Shown: positions 35,276 through 44,476 of the stretch, in pieces
Numbering within the stretch: the first letter of the stretch is position 1
Layout: every line of letters starts with the position of its first letter
Source of the DNA: Bacteroidota bacterium
GTDB taxonomy: Bacteria; Bacteroidota; Bacteroidia; Chitinophagales; Chitinophagaceae
DNA: 64,000 nt
Assembly: GCA_947487525.1 (NCBI GenBank)
Contig: CANKWR010000004.1
Span: 16,078 to 80,077, forward strand
Direction of reading: 5' to 3'
The notes under the pieces: generated by a model
Told to the model about the DNA's origin: nothing
Seen by the model: the letters and a program-made list of their open reading frames with translations, nothing else
Database searches by the model: none
Position numbers and translations under genes: made by a program

Positions 35276-35872
35276 TTAGTTGTTTGCTTTTAAACCATCA
35301 ATTAATATTCCTACCATGTTCTTTTCTAATTCCTCAGCAGTAATTTTTTTGGTAGAACGATGCCAGCTTTCAATACCACTCACAGCATGTAAGAAAATTA
35401 ATACAACGGTTGGTGCATCAATCGATTTGATTTCTTTATTTCTTATTCCTTCTTCAATGATTGCTGCTAATCTTTTTCTATACACTCGTCTTTGGTTTTG
35501 ATAATTCGACAAATAGGGGTCAGATAAATGTTTCCACTCTCTATCACTCACATATACTTCCTCATAGTGATGTATCATTTCGGTGATATGGAAGCGAAGA
35601 ATTTTTTCCATCTTATCCAATGAAGAAATAGACTCGGATTCAACTTCATCCAACTTCAATACAAATTTATTGGCAACACTAAATACCAATTCGTGTAATA
35701 ATTCACTCTTTGATTTTATGTGGTTGTATAAACTAGCAGCTTCAACGCCAACGGCTTCTGCTAAATCTCGCATACTTGCAGCTTTGTATCCTTTTTCTCT
35801 AAAAAGGGAAGCCGCTTTGCTTACAATAATGTCTTTGCGAGATAGATTTTTTTCGGTTTTGATTCTTGCCAT
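35276..35872 (-). CDS. TetR/AcrR-family transcriptional regulator
   Basis: 198 residues. N-terminal HTH at about 10-60 (IVSKAASLFREKGYKAASMRDLAEAVGVEAASLYNHIKSK). The C-terminal ligand domain (EVYVSDREWKHLSDPYL, RLAAIIEEGI) resembles the KstR2-like group that responds to acyl-CoA-type ligands. That is a resemblance by eye only. The minus-strand -7 box TAAATTTG sits at 35905-35898. There is no obvious target gene beside it; the divergent gene is a PfkB kinase. Confidence 0.87.
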   Translation of the reverse strand: MARIKTEKNLSRKDIIVSKAASLFREKGYKAASMRDLAEAVGVEAASLYNHIKSKSELLHELVFSVANKFVLKLDEVESESISSLDKMEKILRFHITEMIHHYEEVYVSDREWKHLSDPYLSNYQNQRRVYRKRLAAIIEEGIRNKEIKSIDAPTVVLIFLHAVSGIESWHRSTKKITAEELEKNMVGILIDGLKANN

Positions 35873-36065
35873 GATATAAATGCTTTAAATGTTAGTGCAA
35901 ATTTAATTAATTTATACTTTAAAAGTGCCCCATTTTTTATAAAAATGACAAATTTGTTAGTTTTTTATTATCAAACCCTTAAAAAGGCATCCGATATTGA
36001 TTATTCAGGACAAAGGAGTTCCCCGTAAAATATCGTAGTTTCGCGCCTAGAAAAAAACAAAACAC

Positions 36066-36986
36066 ATGTCTTTAGTAGTAGTCGGCTCTATGGCCTTTGA
36101 TGCCATTGAAACACCCTTTGGGAAAAGTGATAAAATTATTGGTGGTGCTGCAACCTATATAGCTTGGTGCGCATCTAATTTTACCCCAGTGAAACAAATT
36201 TCAGTGGTGGGAGGTGACTTTCCTCAATCTGAATTAGATGCCTTAACCAATCGAGGGGTGAATTTAGAAGGGGTGCAAATTAAAAAAGACGAAAAGACTT
36301 TTTTCTGGAGTGGTAAGTATCATTTGGATATGAACACCCGCGACACTATAGATACTCAATTAAATGTATTGGAGAACTTTCAACCTGTTGTGCCAGAAAG
36401 CTATCAGGATTGTGAAATATTAATGTTAGGCAACTTAGTTCCAGGGGTACAAAGTAGCGTAATTAAACAAATGAAAAACCGCCCTAAGTTAATCGTAATG
36501 GATACGATGAATTTTTGGATGGAAATTATGTTAGACGATTTATTACATACTATTAGCTTAGTGGACGTCTTATTGGTGAATGATAGTGAGGCACGTCAAT
36601 TGAGTGGTGAATATAGCTTAGTGAAAGCCGCTAAGAAAATCATGGCCATGGGTCCTAAATATTTGATTATTAAGAAAGGAGAACATGGTGCATTGTTGTT
36701 CCACGAAAATGAAGTGTTCTTTGCGCCTGCCTTGCCTTTGGAAGAAGTATTTGATCCAACCGGAGCTGGCGATACTTTTGCTGGTGGTTTTGTTGCATAC
36801 CTAGCAAAAACAAAAGATTACTCTTTTGAAAATATGAAATCAGCAATCATTTTAGGTAGTGCTATGGCTAGTTTCTGTGTTGAAAAATTTGGCACACAGC
36901 GATTAACTGAAATTGATATGGAGGAAATTAAACAACGTGTACAATCGTTTGTTTCCTTAGTAAACTTCGATATTGAATTAGTTTAA
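36066..36986 (+). CDS. PfkB/ribokinase-family carbohydrate or nucleoside kinase
   Basis: 306 residues. PfkB signatures: GGAATYIAWCASNF near residue 26, and the C-terminal ATP/anion-hole motif DPTGAGDTFAGGFVAYLA with catalytic Asp in GAGD. VLLVNDSEARQLSG is also typical. It phosphorylates a sugar or nucleoside, identity unclear. The single gene is followed directly by the asd promoter, so it does not share regulation with asd except by read-through. Confidence 0.87.
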   Translation: MSLVVVGSMAFDAIETPFGKSDKIIGGAATYIAWCASNFTPVKQISVVGGDFPQSELDALTNRGVNLEGVQIKKDEKTFFWSGKYHLDMNTRDTIDTQLNVLENFQPVVPESYQDCEILMLGNLVPGVQSSVIKQMKNRPKLIVMDTMNFWMEIMLDDLLHTISLVDVLLVNDSEARQLSGEYSLVKAAKKIMAMGPKYLIIKKGEHGALLFHENEVFFAPALPLEEVFDPTGAGDTFAGGFVAYLAKTKDYSFENMKSAIILGSAMASFCVEKFGTQRLTEIDMEEIKQRVQSFVSLVNFDIELV

Positions 36987-37018
36987 TTTGGTGAAATGAT
37001 CGCATCCAATTAATTTTG
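36987..37018 (+). promoter_or_regulatory. Consensus promoter of the asd leader
   Basis: TTTG at 36987-36990 and TAATTTTG at 37011-37018 with a 20-base spacer match the Bacteroidota consensus exactly. The transcript would start near 37024-37026, at or just before the leader ATG. The promoter begins right after the PfkB-kinase stop. Confidence 0.7.
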
Positions 37019-37025
37019 TTGTACA

Positions 37026-37070
37026 ATGATGAAAAATAAACATACAAAACAAATCAAAAAACCACGCTAA
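37026..37070 (+). CDS. Putative 14-aa leader peptide of asd
   Basis: ATG ATG start and TAA stop, encoding MMKNKHTKQIKKPR. Five of 14 codons are Lys, with Met, Thr, Ile and Asn also present, all products of the aspartate pathway that asd serves. It starts directly after the consensus promoter and stops 2 bases before the first arm of an antiterminator/terminator pair. A ribosome at the stop codon would mask that arm. The composition could partly reflect AT-rich DNA; coding status is inferred from the architecture. Confidence 0.5.
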   Translation: MMKNKHTKQIKKPR

Positions 37071-37072
37071 GC

Positions 37073-37140
37073 GGAAGGCCTGATTGTTTGTATGCATAAA
37101 AATATACCAAGAAGCCTTCCTCCATCAGGAAGGCTTTTTT
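37073..37140 (+). promoter_or_regulatory. Antiterminator/terminator attenuator upstream of asd
   Basis: Arm 1 GGAAGGC (37073-37079) can pair with arm 2 GCCTTCC (37114-37120). Arm 2 can instead pair with arm 3 GGAAGGC (37128-37134) as part of a 10-bp stem (37112-37121 with 37127-37136). That stem is followed by T bases at 37135-37140 and TTTTT after one C. The two structures exclude each other. Ribosome stalling in the leader ORF would free arm 1 and let transcription reach asd. Confidence 0.65.
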
Positions 37141-37217
37141 CTTTTTCTACGTCTTTGAAAAAACAGTAGACCTGAAAAAGAAAATCTTGAAAATTTTATT
37201 AATAAAAACCAATATCC

Positions 37218-38216
37218 ATGCGCGTTGCAGTTGTAGGTGCCACAGGGCTAGTAGGCACAAAAATGTTACAAGTACTAACAGAAAGAAATTTCCCCATAAC
37301 TGAATTAATTCCAGTTGCTTCTGCACGTTCAGTTGGCAAGGAAGTGATGTTTAAGGGGAAAGCATATAAGGTAGTAGGTATGGAAGATGGGATTGCAGCA
37401 AAACCTGCCTTAGCTATTTTTTCAGCGGGTGGTAGCACTTCTACTGAGTGGGCGCCTAAGTTTGCGGCTGCCGGTATTCGTGTGATTGATAATTCTTCGG
37501 CTTGGAGAATGGATCCGACAAAAAAGTTAGTCGTGCCCGAAGTAAATGCATCCGTGTTGACAGCGGAAGATATGATTATTGCCAATCCAAATTGCTCAAC
37601 AATTCAAATGGTAGTTGCTTTACAACCTTTACATGCGAAATATAAAATTAAGCGTGTTATTGTGAGCACGTATCAAAGTGTCACTGGAACAGGTAAGCAA
37701 GCTGTGGATCAATTAATGGAAGAACGTGCAGGTAAAACCTTATCTGCAAAAGATATGGCCTATAAATACCAAATTGATTTAAATGCCATTCCTCAAATTG
37801 ATGTTTTTTTGGAAAATGGATACACGAAAGAGGAAATGAAGATGGTCAAAGAAACTTGCAAAATTATGCAAGATGATAATATCAAGGTAACTGCAACCAC
37901 CGTGCGTATTCCAGTGATGGGTGGCCATAGCGAAAGTGTGAATGTTGAATTCGAAAATGAATTTGATTTAAAAGAATTGATTGCTGAATTAGCAGCTGCG
38001 CCAGGTGTGGTAGTGCAACAAGACGATGCAACGCAATTTTATCCAATGCCTTTGTGGGCACATGAAAAGGACGAAGTATTTGTAGGTCGTTTACGTCGCG
38101 ACGAAACGCAAGCAAAAACATTAAATATGTGGATTGTGAGTGATAATTTACGCAAGGGTGCTGCTACCAATGCAGTTCAGATTGCAGAGTACTTAAGCGA
38201 ACAAGGAATAATTTAG
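37218..38216 (+). CDS. asd: Aspartate-semialdehyde dehydrogenase
   Basis: 332 residues. N-terminal NADP motif VAVVGATGLVGTKML, then FSAGGSTSTEWAPKFAAAG, active-site Cys126 in ANPNCSTIQ, and the active-site His in MGGHSESVNVEF. It converts aspartyl-4-phosphate to aspartate-4-semialdehyde, the branch point to lysine/diaminopimelate, threonine, methionine and isoleucine. It stands alone, with its own promoter, leader ORF and attenuator, so it is likely controlled by charged tRNA levels of an aspartate-family amino acid. Confidence 0.96.
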   Translation: MRVAVVGATGLVGTKMLQVLTERNFPITELIPVASARSVGKEVMFKGKAYKVVGMEDGIAAKPALAIFSAGGSTSTEWAPKFAAAGIRVIDNSSAWRMDPTKKLVVPEVNASVLTAEDMIIANPNCSTIQMVVALQPLHAKYKIKRVIVSTYQSVTGTGKQAVDQLMEERAGKTLSAKDMAYKYQIDLNAIPQIDVFLENGYTKEEMKMVKETCKIMQDDNIKVTATTVRIPVMGGHSESVNVEFENEFDLKELIAELAAAPGVVVQQDDATQFYPMPLWAHEKDEVFVGRLRRDETQAKTLNMWIVSDNLRKGAATNAVQIAEYLSEQGII

Positions 38217-38237
38217 TTTTTTATAAAAAGAATATTC

Positions 38238-38276
38238 ATGAACCATCTTATGCTTCGAGCTCGTCATGGCCGCTAA
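38238..38276 (+). CDS. Leader-peptide-like 12-aa ORF downstream of asd
   Basis: ATG at 38238 to TAA at 38274-38276, encoding MNHLMLRARHGR, rich in Arg, Leu and His. It is followed 20 bases later by alternative hairpins ending in a T-run. It resembles an amino-acid attenuator leader but no plus-strand gene follows; ligA is on the opposite strand. It has no consensus promoter of its own. Chance is a real possibility. Confidence 0.25.
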   Translation: MNHLMLRARHGR

Positions 38277-38294
38277 AATTCATAAACACAAACT

Positions 38295-38340
38295 AAAAGT
38301 CTGAACTCGCACTTTGTGCTCAGACATGCAGACTTTTTTT
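38295..38340 (+). terminator. Terminator after asd with a competing hairpin
   Basis: AAAAGTCTG (38295-38303) pairs with CAGACTTTT (38329-38337), with an inner GCAC/GTGC stem and a T-run at 38334-38340. GTCTGA (38299-38304) can instead pair with TCAGAC (38320-38325), which would break the terminator. At minimum it ends asd transcription before the convergent ligA. Confidence 0.75.
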
Positions 38341-38424
38341 ACGTTCGAATTTATAAATTTTTTACGCTATGACTCGAATCTCAGCATTAAAATGATTCAA
38401 TGCTTTCTTTTTTGAAAACAAAAC

Positions 38425-40521
<2,097 letters not shown>

Positions 40522-40591
40522 CTAAAATACAAATTGTTTTATCTTTTATTTCGTATTTTGTCATTGTATTGCTTTTATTTTAAGATTGCTT

Positions 40592-41332
40592 ATGACGGAA
40601 TCTCAACATATTGATGGGCAAAATTTGTCAATTCAAGACAAAAATGCCGTTGATTTAGTAAAGTCCTATCCAACGGTTCCTTTAACCGTGGATTGTGTGA
40701 TTTTTGGATTTGATGAAAACGCACTTAAAGTGTTGCTTATTAAAAGCGATCTTATGCAATTTCAAGGTAAACTGACCCTTTTGGGAGACAATGTACAGTC
40801 TAATGAGGATTTAGATACTGCGGCTATTAGGGTGCTCAAACAAAGAACCGGCATGAGTGATGTGTACCTAGAACAGGTACATACATTTAGTAAACCTGAT
40901 CGGCATCCTGGCGGGCGGGTAATTACCACCGTGTACGCCTCCTTATTAAATATCAAGCATTATGAACTTCTTTTGCATGACAATGAGTTAAAATGGCATC
41001 CGGTGAATCAAATTACCGAAATGGCCTTTGACCACAGCATGATATTGGAAACCTGTACACAATGGCTAAGAAAACGTATTCAGGAACATCCATTGGCCTT
41101 TAATTTATTGCCAGTCAAATTTTCATTAAGGCAGCTGCAAAGTGTTTATGAAGCAATCCTGAATGTTAAATTAGATAGGAGAAATTTTCGTAAAAAAGTG
41201 GCCTCCACAGGATTTTTATGCGACACGGATGAAATGGAAACAAATGTCACGCATCGTCCTGGAAAATTGTACACATTTGATTTTAAATTGTACAATCAAA
41301 AGAAGCGAAACTTCATTGGCATTGATTTCTAA
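40592..41332 (+). CDS. NUDIX-domain protein with winged-helix C-terminus (NrtR/AraR-type regulator)
   Basis: 246 residues from the ATG at 40592 (an upstream TTG is less likely). N-terminal NUDIX fold: LTVDCVIFGFDENALKVLLIKS, with a box GDNVQSNEDLDTAAIRVLKQRTGM in which the catalytic REUxEE core reads RVLKQR, so hydrolysis is unlikely. The C-terminal part (LPVKFSLRQLQSVYEAILNVKLDRRNFRKKV, then STGFLCD) is the winged-helix DNA-binding region of the NrtR family. Bacteroidota members respond to sugars or NAD metabolites. The effector is unknown and no target operon is adjacent. Confidence 0.83.
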   Translation: MTESQHIDGQNLSIQDKNAVDLVKSYPTVPLTVDCVIFGFDENALKVLLIKSDLMQFQGKLTLLGDNVQSNEDLDTAAIRVLKQRTGMSDVYLEQVHTFSKPDRHPGGRVITTVYASLLNIKHYELLLHDNELKWHPVNQITEMAFDHSMILETCTQWLRKRIQEHPLAFNLLPVKFSLRQLQSVYEAILNVKLDRRNFRKKVASTGFLCDTDEMETNVTHRPGKLYTFDFKLYNQKKRNFIGIDF

Positions 41333-41389
41333 AAAATACTGCTGCTTCCTTAATATTTAATACCTTTATTTATTAATAAATGTATTTGT

Positions 41390-42265
41390 ATGTTGTATTC
41401 AATGACGGGGTATGGAAGGGCGGAAGGTGCTTTTAAAGAAAAAACGTTTTTAGTAGAAGTAAAGTCCTTAAATGGCAAGCAATTTGATTTGCGTTTAAAC
41501 ATGCCTAATTTATTAAAACCCTATGAGGTTGAAATAAGAAATAAGCTAAATGAAATGTTGTTCAGGGGAAGTGTGGAGTGTTCTATTTCATTTAAATCCA
41601 ATGGAGTTGCAAAACCGGTAAGTATCAATACTGCACTCGCAAAATCATATTATCAACCCATTATGGAATTAGCGAACGAATTGGGCATTGAAAAAGATAA
41701 TTTAATAAGTACTTTATTAAAACTTCCAGATGTAGTTTCTTCCACCAACGAAGTAATTACGGAAGAGGAGTGGAATGCTATAGTAGGGCTCTTGCATACA
41801 GCTATTGAACACTTAATTCAGCATCGTTTAGAGGAAGGAAAATCTATTGAAAAAGATTTATTAGAACGCGTTGCTGCCATTGAATCACAACAGGCAATCA
41901 TTGAAGAACATGAGCCCAATCGAAGAGTTAAAATTCGAGAAGGGTTGGTAAAATTATTGGAACAACAAGTAGGTGCTGATAAATATGATAACAATAGGTT
42001 AGAGCAAGAACTGATTTATTACATTGAAAAAATCGACATTTCAGAGGAAAAGGTAAGACTTACCAATCACTGTGTTTACTTTAAGGAGGTGCTCAATGAC
42101 AAAGAGGCTTCCAAGGGCAAAAAGCTTTCTTTTATACTACAAGAAATGGGAAGAGAAATTAATACAACAGGTTCAAAAGCCAATGATATTCATATTCAAA
42201 AAGCAGTGATTCTAATGAAGGATGAGTTAGAAAAAGCAAAAGAGCAAATATTAAATGTTTTATAG
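41390..42265 (+). CDS. YicC family endoribonuclease-like protein
   Basis: 291 residues. N-terminal YicC signature MLYSMTGYGRAEG and VEVKSLNGKQFDLRLNMP; C-terminal DUF1732 block EIDRLTNH-type here as EKVRLTNHCVYFKE, then GKKLSFILQEMGREINTTGSKANDIHIQ. E. coli YicC has been described as an RNase acting on small RNA. It is usually followed by gmk, which is absent here; instead gldH overlaps or abuts its stop codon. Confidence 0.92.
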   Translation: MLYSMTGYGRAEGAFKEKTFLVEVKSLNGKQFDLRLNMPNLLKPYEVEIRNKLNEMLFRGSVECSISFKSNGVAKPVSINTALAKSYYQPIMELANELGIEKDNLISTLLKLPDVVSSTNEVITEEEWNAIVGLLHTAIEHLIQHRLEEGKSIEKDLLERVAAIESQQAIIEEHEPNRRVKIREGLVKLLEQQVGADKYDNNRLEQELIYYIEKIDISEEKVRLTNHCVYFKEVLNDKEASKGKKLSFILQEMGREINTTGSKANDIHIQKAVILMKDELEKAKEQILNVL

Positions 42266-42266
42266 T

Positions 42267-42737
42267 ATGTCGGGGAAAAAAAATATTTTTTCAGTTTTTA
42301 TGATAACAGTTGTATTGTTTGGCTGCCAAACGAAACAGCTGTTTGAGCAAAGTACGATTTATCCCGATCACAAATGGGCCTCAAAACAAGTGAACGAATA
42401 CCAATTTCAAATTAATGATAGCACAGTTCCTTATCATGTATATTTTGTAATACGTCACCACAATGCGTATCATTATAAAAACATTTGGATTCAATTAAAA
42501 ACAGCCGCTCCCAATGATTCTGTAAGTAAGCAATCGGTTAATTTAAATTTAGCGGATGATATCAAAGGCTGGTTTGGCACCGGAATGGACGACTTGTATG
42601 ACCAAAGAATTCCCATTAATAGCAAACCCGTTTATTTTAAAAAAGGAATATACAAGTTTTCCCTTTCGCATACCATGAGAGAGGATCCCTTAGACAATAT
42701 ATTATCAACTGGTATTAGGGTTGAAAAAGCAAAATAA
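42267..42737 (+). CDS. gldH: Gliding motility lipoprotein GldH
   Basis: 156 residues from the ATG at 42267, one base after the yicC stop. An ATG at 42255 would overlap yicC and add four residues. Lipoprotein signal with lipobox VVLFGC. The body matches GldH in size and pattern: QFEQSTIYPDHKW-type opening, HNAYHYKNIWIQLKTAAP, GWFGTGMDDLYD, FKKGIYKFSLSHTMREDPLDNILSTGIRVE. It is required for gliding and type IX secretion in flavobacteria. It sits between yicC and a two-component system. Confidence 0.87.
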   Translation: MSGKKNIFSVFMITVVLFGCQTKQLFEQSTIYPDHKWASKQVNEYQFQINDSTVPYHVYFVIRHHNAYHYKNIWIQLKTAAPNDSVSKQSVNLNLADDIKGWFGTGMDDLYDQRIPINSKPVYFKKGIYKFSLSHTMREDPLDNILSTGIRVEKAK

Positions 42738-42739
42738 CA

Positions 42740-43720
42740 ATGCGGCTTCGTTTAAAGTATAATCATCTGCAGTTTATCAGAATCATTTATTGGCTTTTTT
42801 TAGTCTATATGATTGCTGCATTTATTTGGTGGTATGTTTCATTGGTGAAACAGAACGACCAAATTGCCAATATTCAGTATAGCAGTATACAAACTAAAGA
42901 TCCTGCCATTTTAAACAAAAACAAAGCAATCCTAGATTTTCAAATTAGAAAAACCAAACAATATATTGGTGAGGGAGTGACATTTTTGTGTTTGTTTTTA
43001 TTAGGGGCAATTTATGTTTACAGATCATTGATTAAACAAATCAGGTATTCTAATCAACAACAAAATTTTATGATGGCGGTTACCCATGAATTAAAAACAC
43101 CCATTGCAATTACGCAACTTAATATAGAAACTATTTTAAAAAGGAATTTGGATGAAGCACAACAAAAAAAAATGCTTGAAAATTCACTATCAGAAACCCA
43201 AAGGCTAGATCATTTGTGCAATAATATTTTACTTGCTTCGCAATTAGACATGGGCCAGTACCAAAAAAATGAGCAAGCTTTTGATTTTTCTTTTATCGTT
43301 CACAATACCCTTGAAAACTTTAAGACAAGATTTTCACAACGAAAATTTACAGACCATATACAAGAAAATATATTTATTAAAGGAGAGTCCGTTTTAATTC
43401 AATTACTCTTGAATAATTTGATAGACAATGCCATTAAATATGCCACTGCAGACACAAATATTACCGTTAGCTTAGCGGAAGTGCAAGGCAAAATTGTACT
43501 TTCGGTTGCTGACGAAGGAGTGGGTGTGGAGGAAGTAGATCGAGAAAAAATATTTGAGAAATTTTATCGCTCGGGTGCTGAAAATACAAGATTTGCAAAG
43601 GGTACGGGACTAGGCTTGTATTTATGCAAGCGTATTGCTGAATTTCATAAGGCCAATTTAATAGTATTACCAAATACACCCAAAGGAAGTAACTTCATTT
43701 TTACTTATTATCAAAACTAA
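42740..43720 (+). CDS. Sensor histidine kinase
   Basis: 326 residues. Two membrane segments (about 13-35 and 78-98) enclose a short periplasmic loop of roughly 40 residues. The H-box AVTHELKTPIAIT has phospho-acceptor His116. ATPase boxes: LLNNLIDNAIKYA, VADEGVGVEEVDREKIFEKFYRSG and GTGLGLYLCKRIAEFH. It starts 3 bases after gldH and is followed 2 bases later by a response regulator. The small sensor loop suggests a membrane or partner-derived signal. Confidence 0.92.
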   Translation: MRLRLKYNHLQFIRIIYWLFLVYMIAAFIWWYVSLVKQNDQIANIQYSSIQTKDPAILNKNKAILDFQIRKTKQYIGEGVTFLCLFLLGAIYVYRSLIKQIRYSNQQQNFMMAVTHELKTPIAITQLNIETILKRNLDEAQQKKMLENSLSETQRLDHLCNNILLASQLDMGQYQKNEQAFDFSFIVHNTLENFKTRFSQRKFTDHIQENIFIKGESVLIQLLLNNLIDNAIKYATADTNITVSLAEVQGKIVLSVADEGVGVEEVDREKIFEKFYRSGAENTRFAKGTGLGLYLCKRIAEFHKANLIVLPNTPKGSNFIFTYYQN

Positions 43721-43721
43721 G

Positions 43722-44417
43722 ATGTCAAAATATTTAATTTTATTAGTTGAAGACGAAGTTAACCTGCATGATACTTTAAAATTAAATCTTCAGTTAGAAG
43801 GTTATGAAGTAAGTTCTGCCTTTGATGGTCCTGAAGCAATTCGACAAGTTGAGCAAGCCCATTTTGATTTAATTATTTTGGATATCATGTTGCCTGGTAT
43901 TGATGGGTTTGCCATTACTGAGATACTGCGATTAAATAACAATTCAACACCCATTCTTATATTAAGTGCAAAAAACACGAGCGCGAATAAAATACAAGGG
44001 CTAAAGACGGGAGCGGATGACTATATGACTAAGCCATTTAATTTAGAAGAACTTTTATTGAGAGTAGCTAAATTAATCCAAAAACATACGGCTATTTCGC
44101 AGTTCCCCAATACAGAACAATATCACTTTTCAGGGAATGAGTTTAATTTTACCTCATTAGAAGTAATTACAAAATCAGGCGAAAAAATAGTACTTACTAA
44201 AAAAGAAGCGATGCTATTAAAGCTGTTAATTGACCATAAAAATACCGTGGTTTCCAGGGAGCATATTCTTCAAACCGTGTGGGGGTATAATGTTTTCCCC
44301 AATACCCGCACCATTGACAATTTTATCCTCAATTTTAGGAAATATTTCGAAACAGACCCCCGTAACCCTGCCCATTTTATATCAATTCGGGGGATTGGTT
44401 ATAAATTCCAAGATTAA
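43722..44417 (+). CDS. OmpR/PhoB-type response regulator
   Basis: 231 residues. Receiver domain with acidic pocket VEDE (about 9-12), phospho-acceptor Asp54 (LIILDIMLPGIDG), and the Lys in GADDYMTKPFNLEELLLRV. C-terminal winged helix with LTKKEAMLLKLLIDHKNTVVSREHIL, TRTIDNFILNFRKYFE and ISIRGIGYKF. It is the partner of the kinase 2 bases upstream. The cluster yicC-gldH-kinase-regulator is tightly spaced and ends in a terminator. Target genes are unknown. Confidence 0.95.
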   Translation: MSKYLILLVEDEVNLHDTLKLNLQLEGYEVSSAFDGPEAIRQVEQAHFDLIILDIMLPGIDGFAITEILRLNNNSTPILILSAKNTSANKIQGLKTGADDYMTKPFNLEELLLRVAKLIQKHTAISQFPNTEQYHFSGNEFNFTSLEVITKSGEKIVLTKKEAMLLKLLIDHKNTVVSREHILQTVWGYNVFPNTRTIDNFILNFRKYFETDPRNPAHFISIRGIGYKFQD

Positions 44418-44426
44418 CACCACAAT

Positions 44427-44448
44427 AGGCAATGTTTTGCCTTTTTTT
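44427..44448 (+). terminator. Terminator of the yicC-gldH-two-component cluster
   Basis: AGGCAA (44427-44432) and TTGCCT (44437-44442) with loop TGTT and a T-run to 44448, 10 bases after the regulator stop. Confidence 0.8.
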
Positions 44449-44476
44449 ACGTTAATGCTATAGTTAAATGTAAGCA

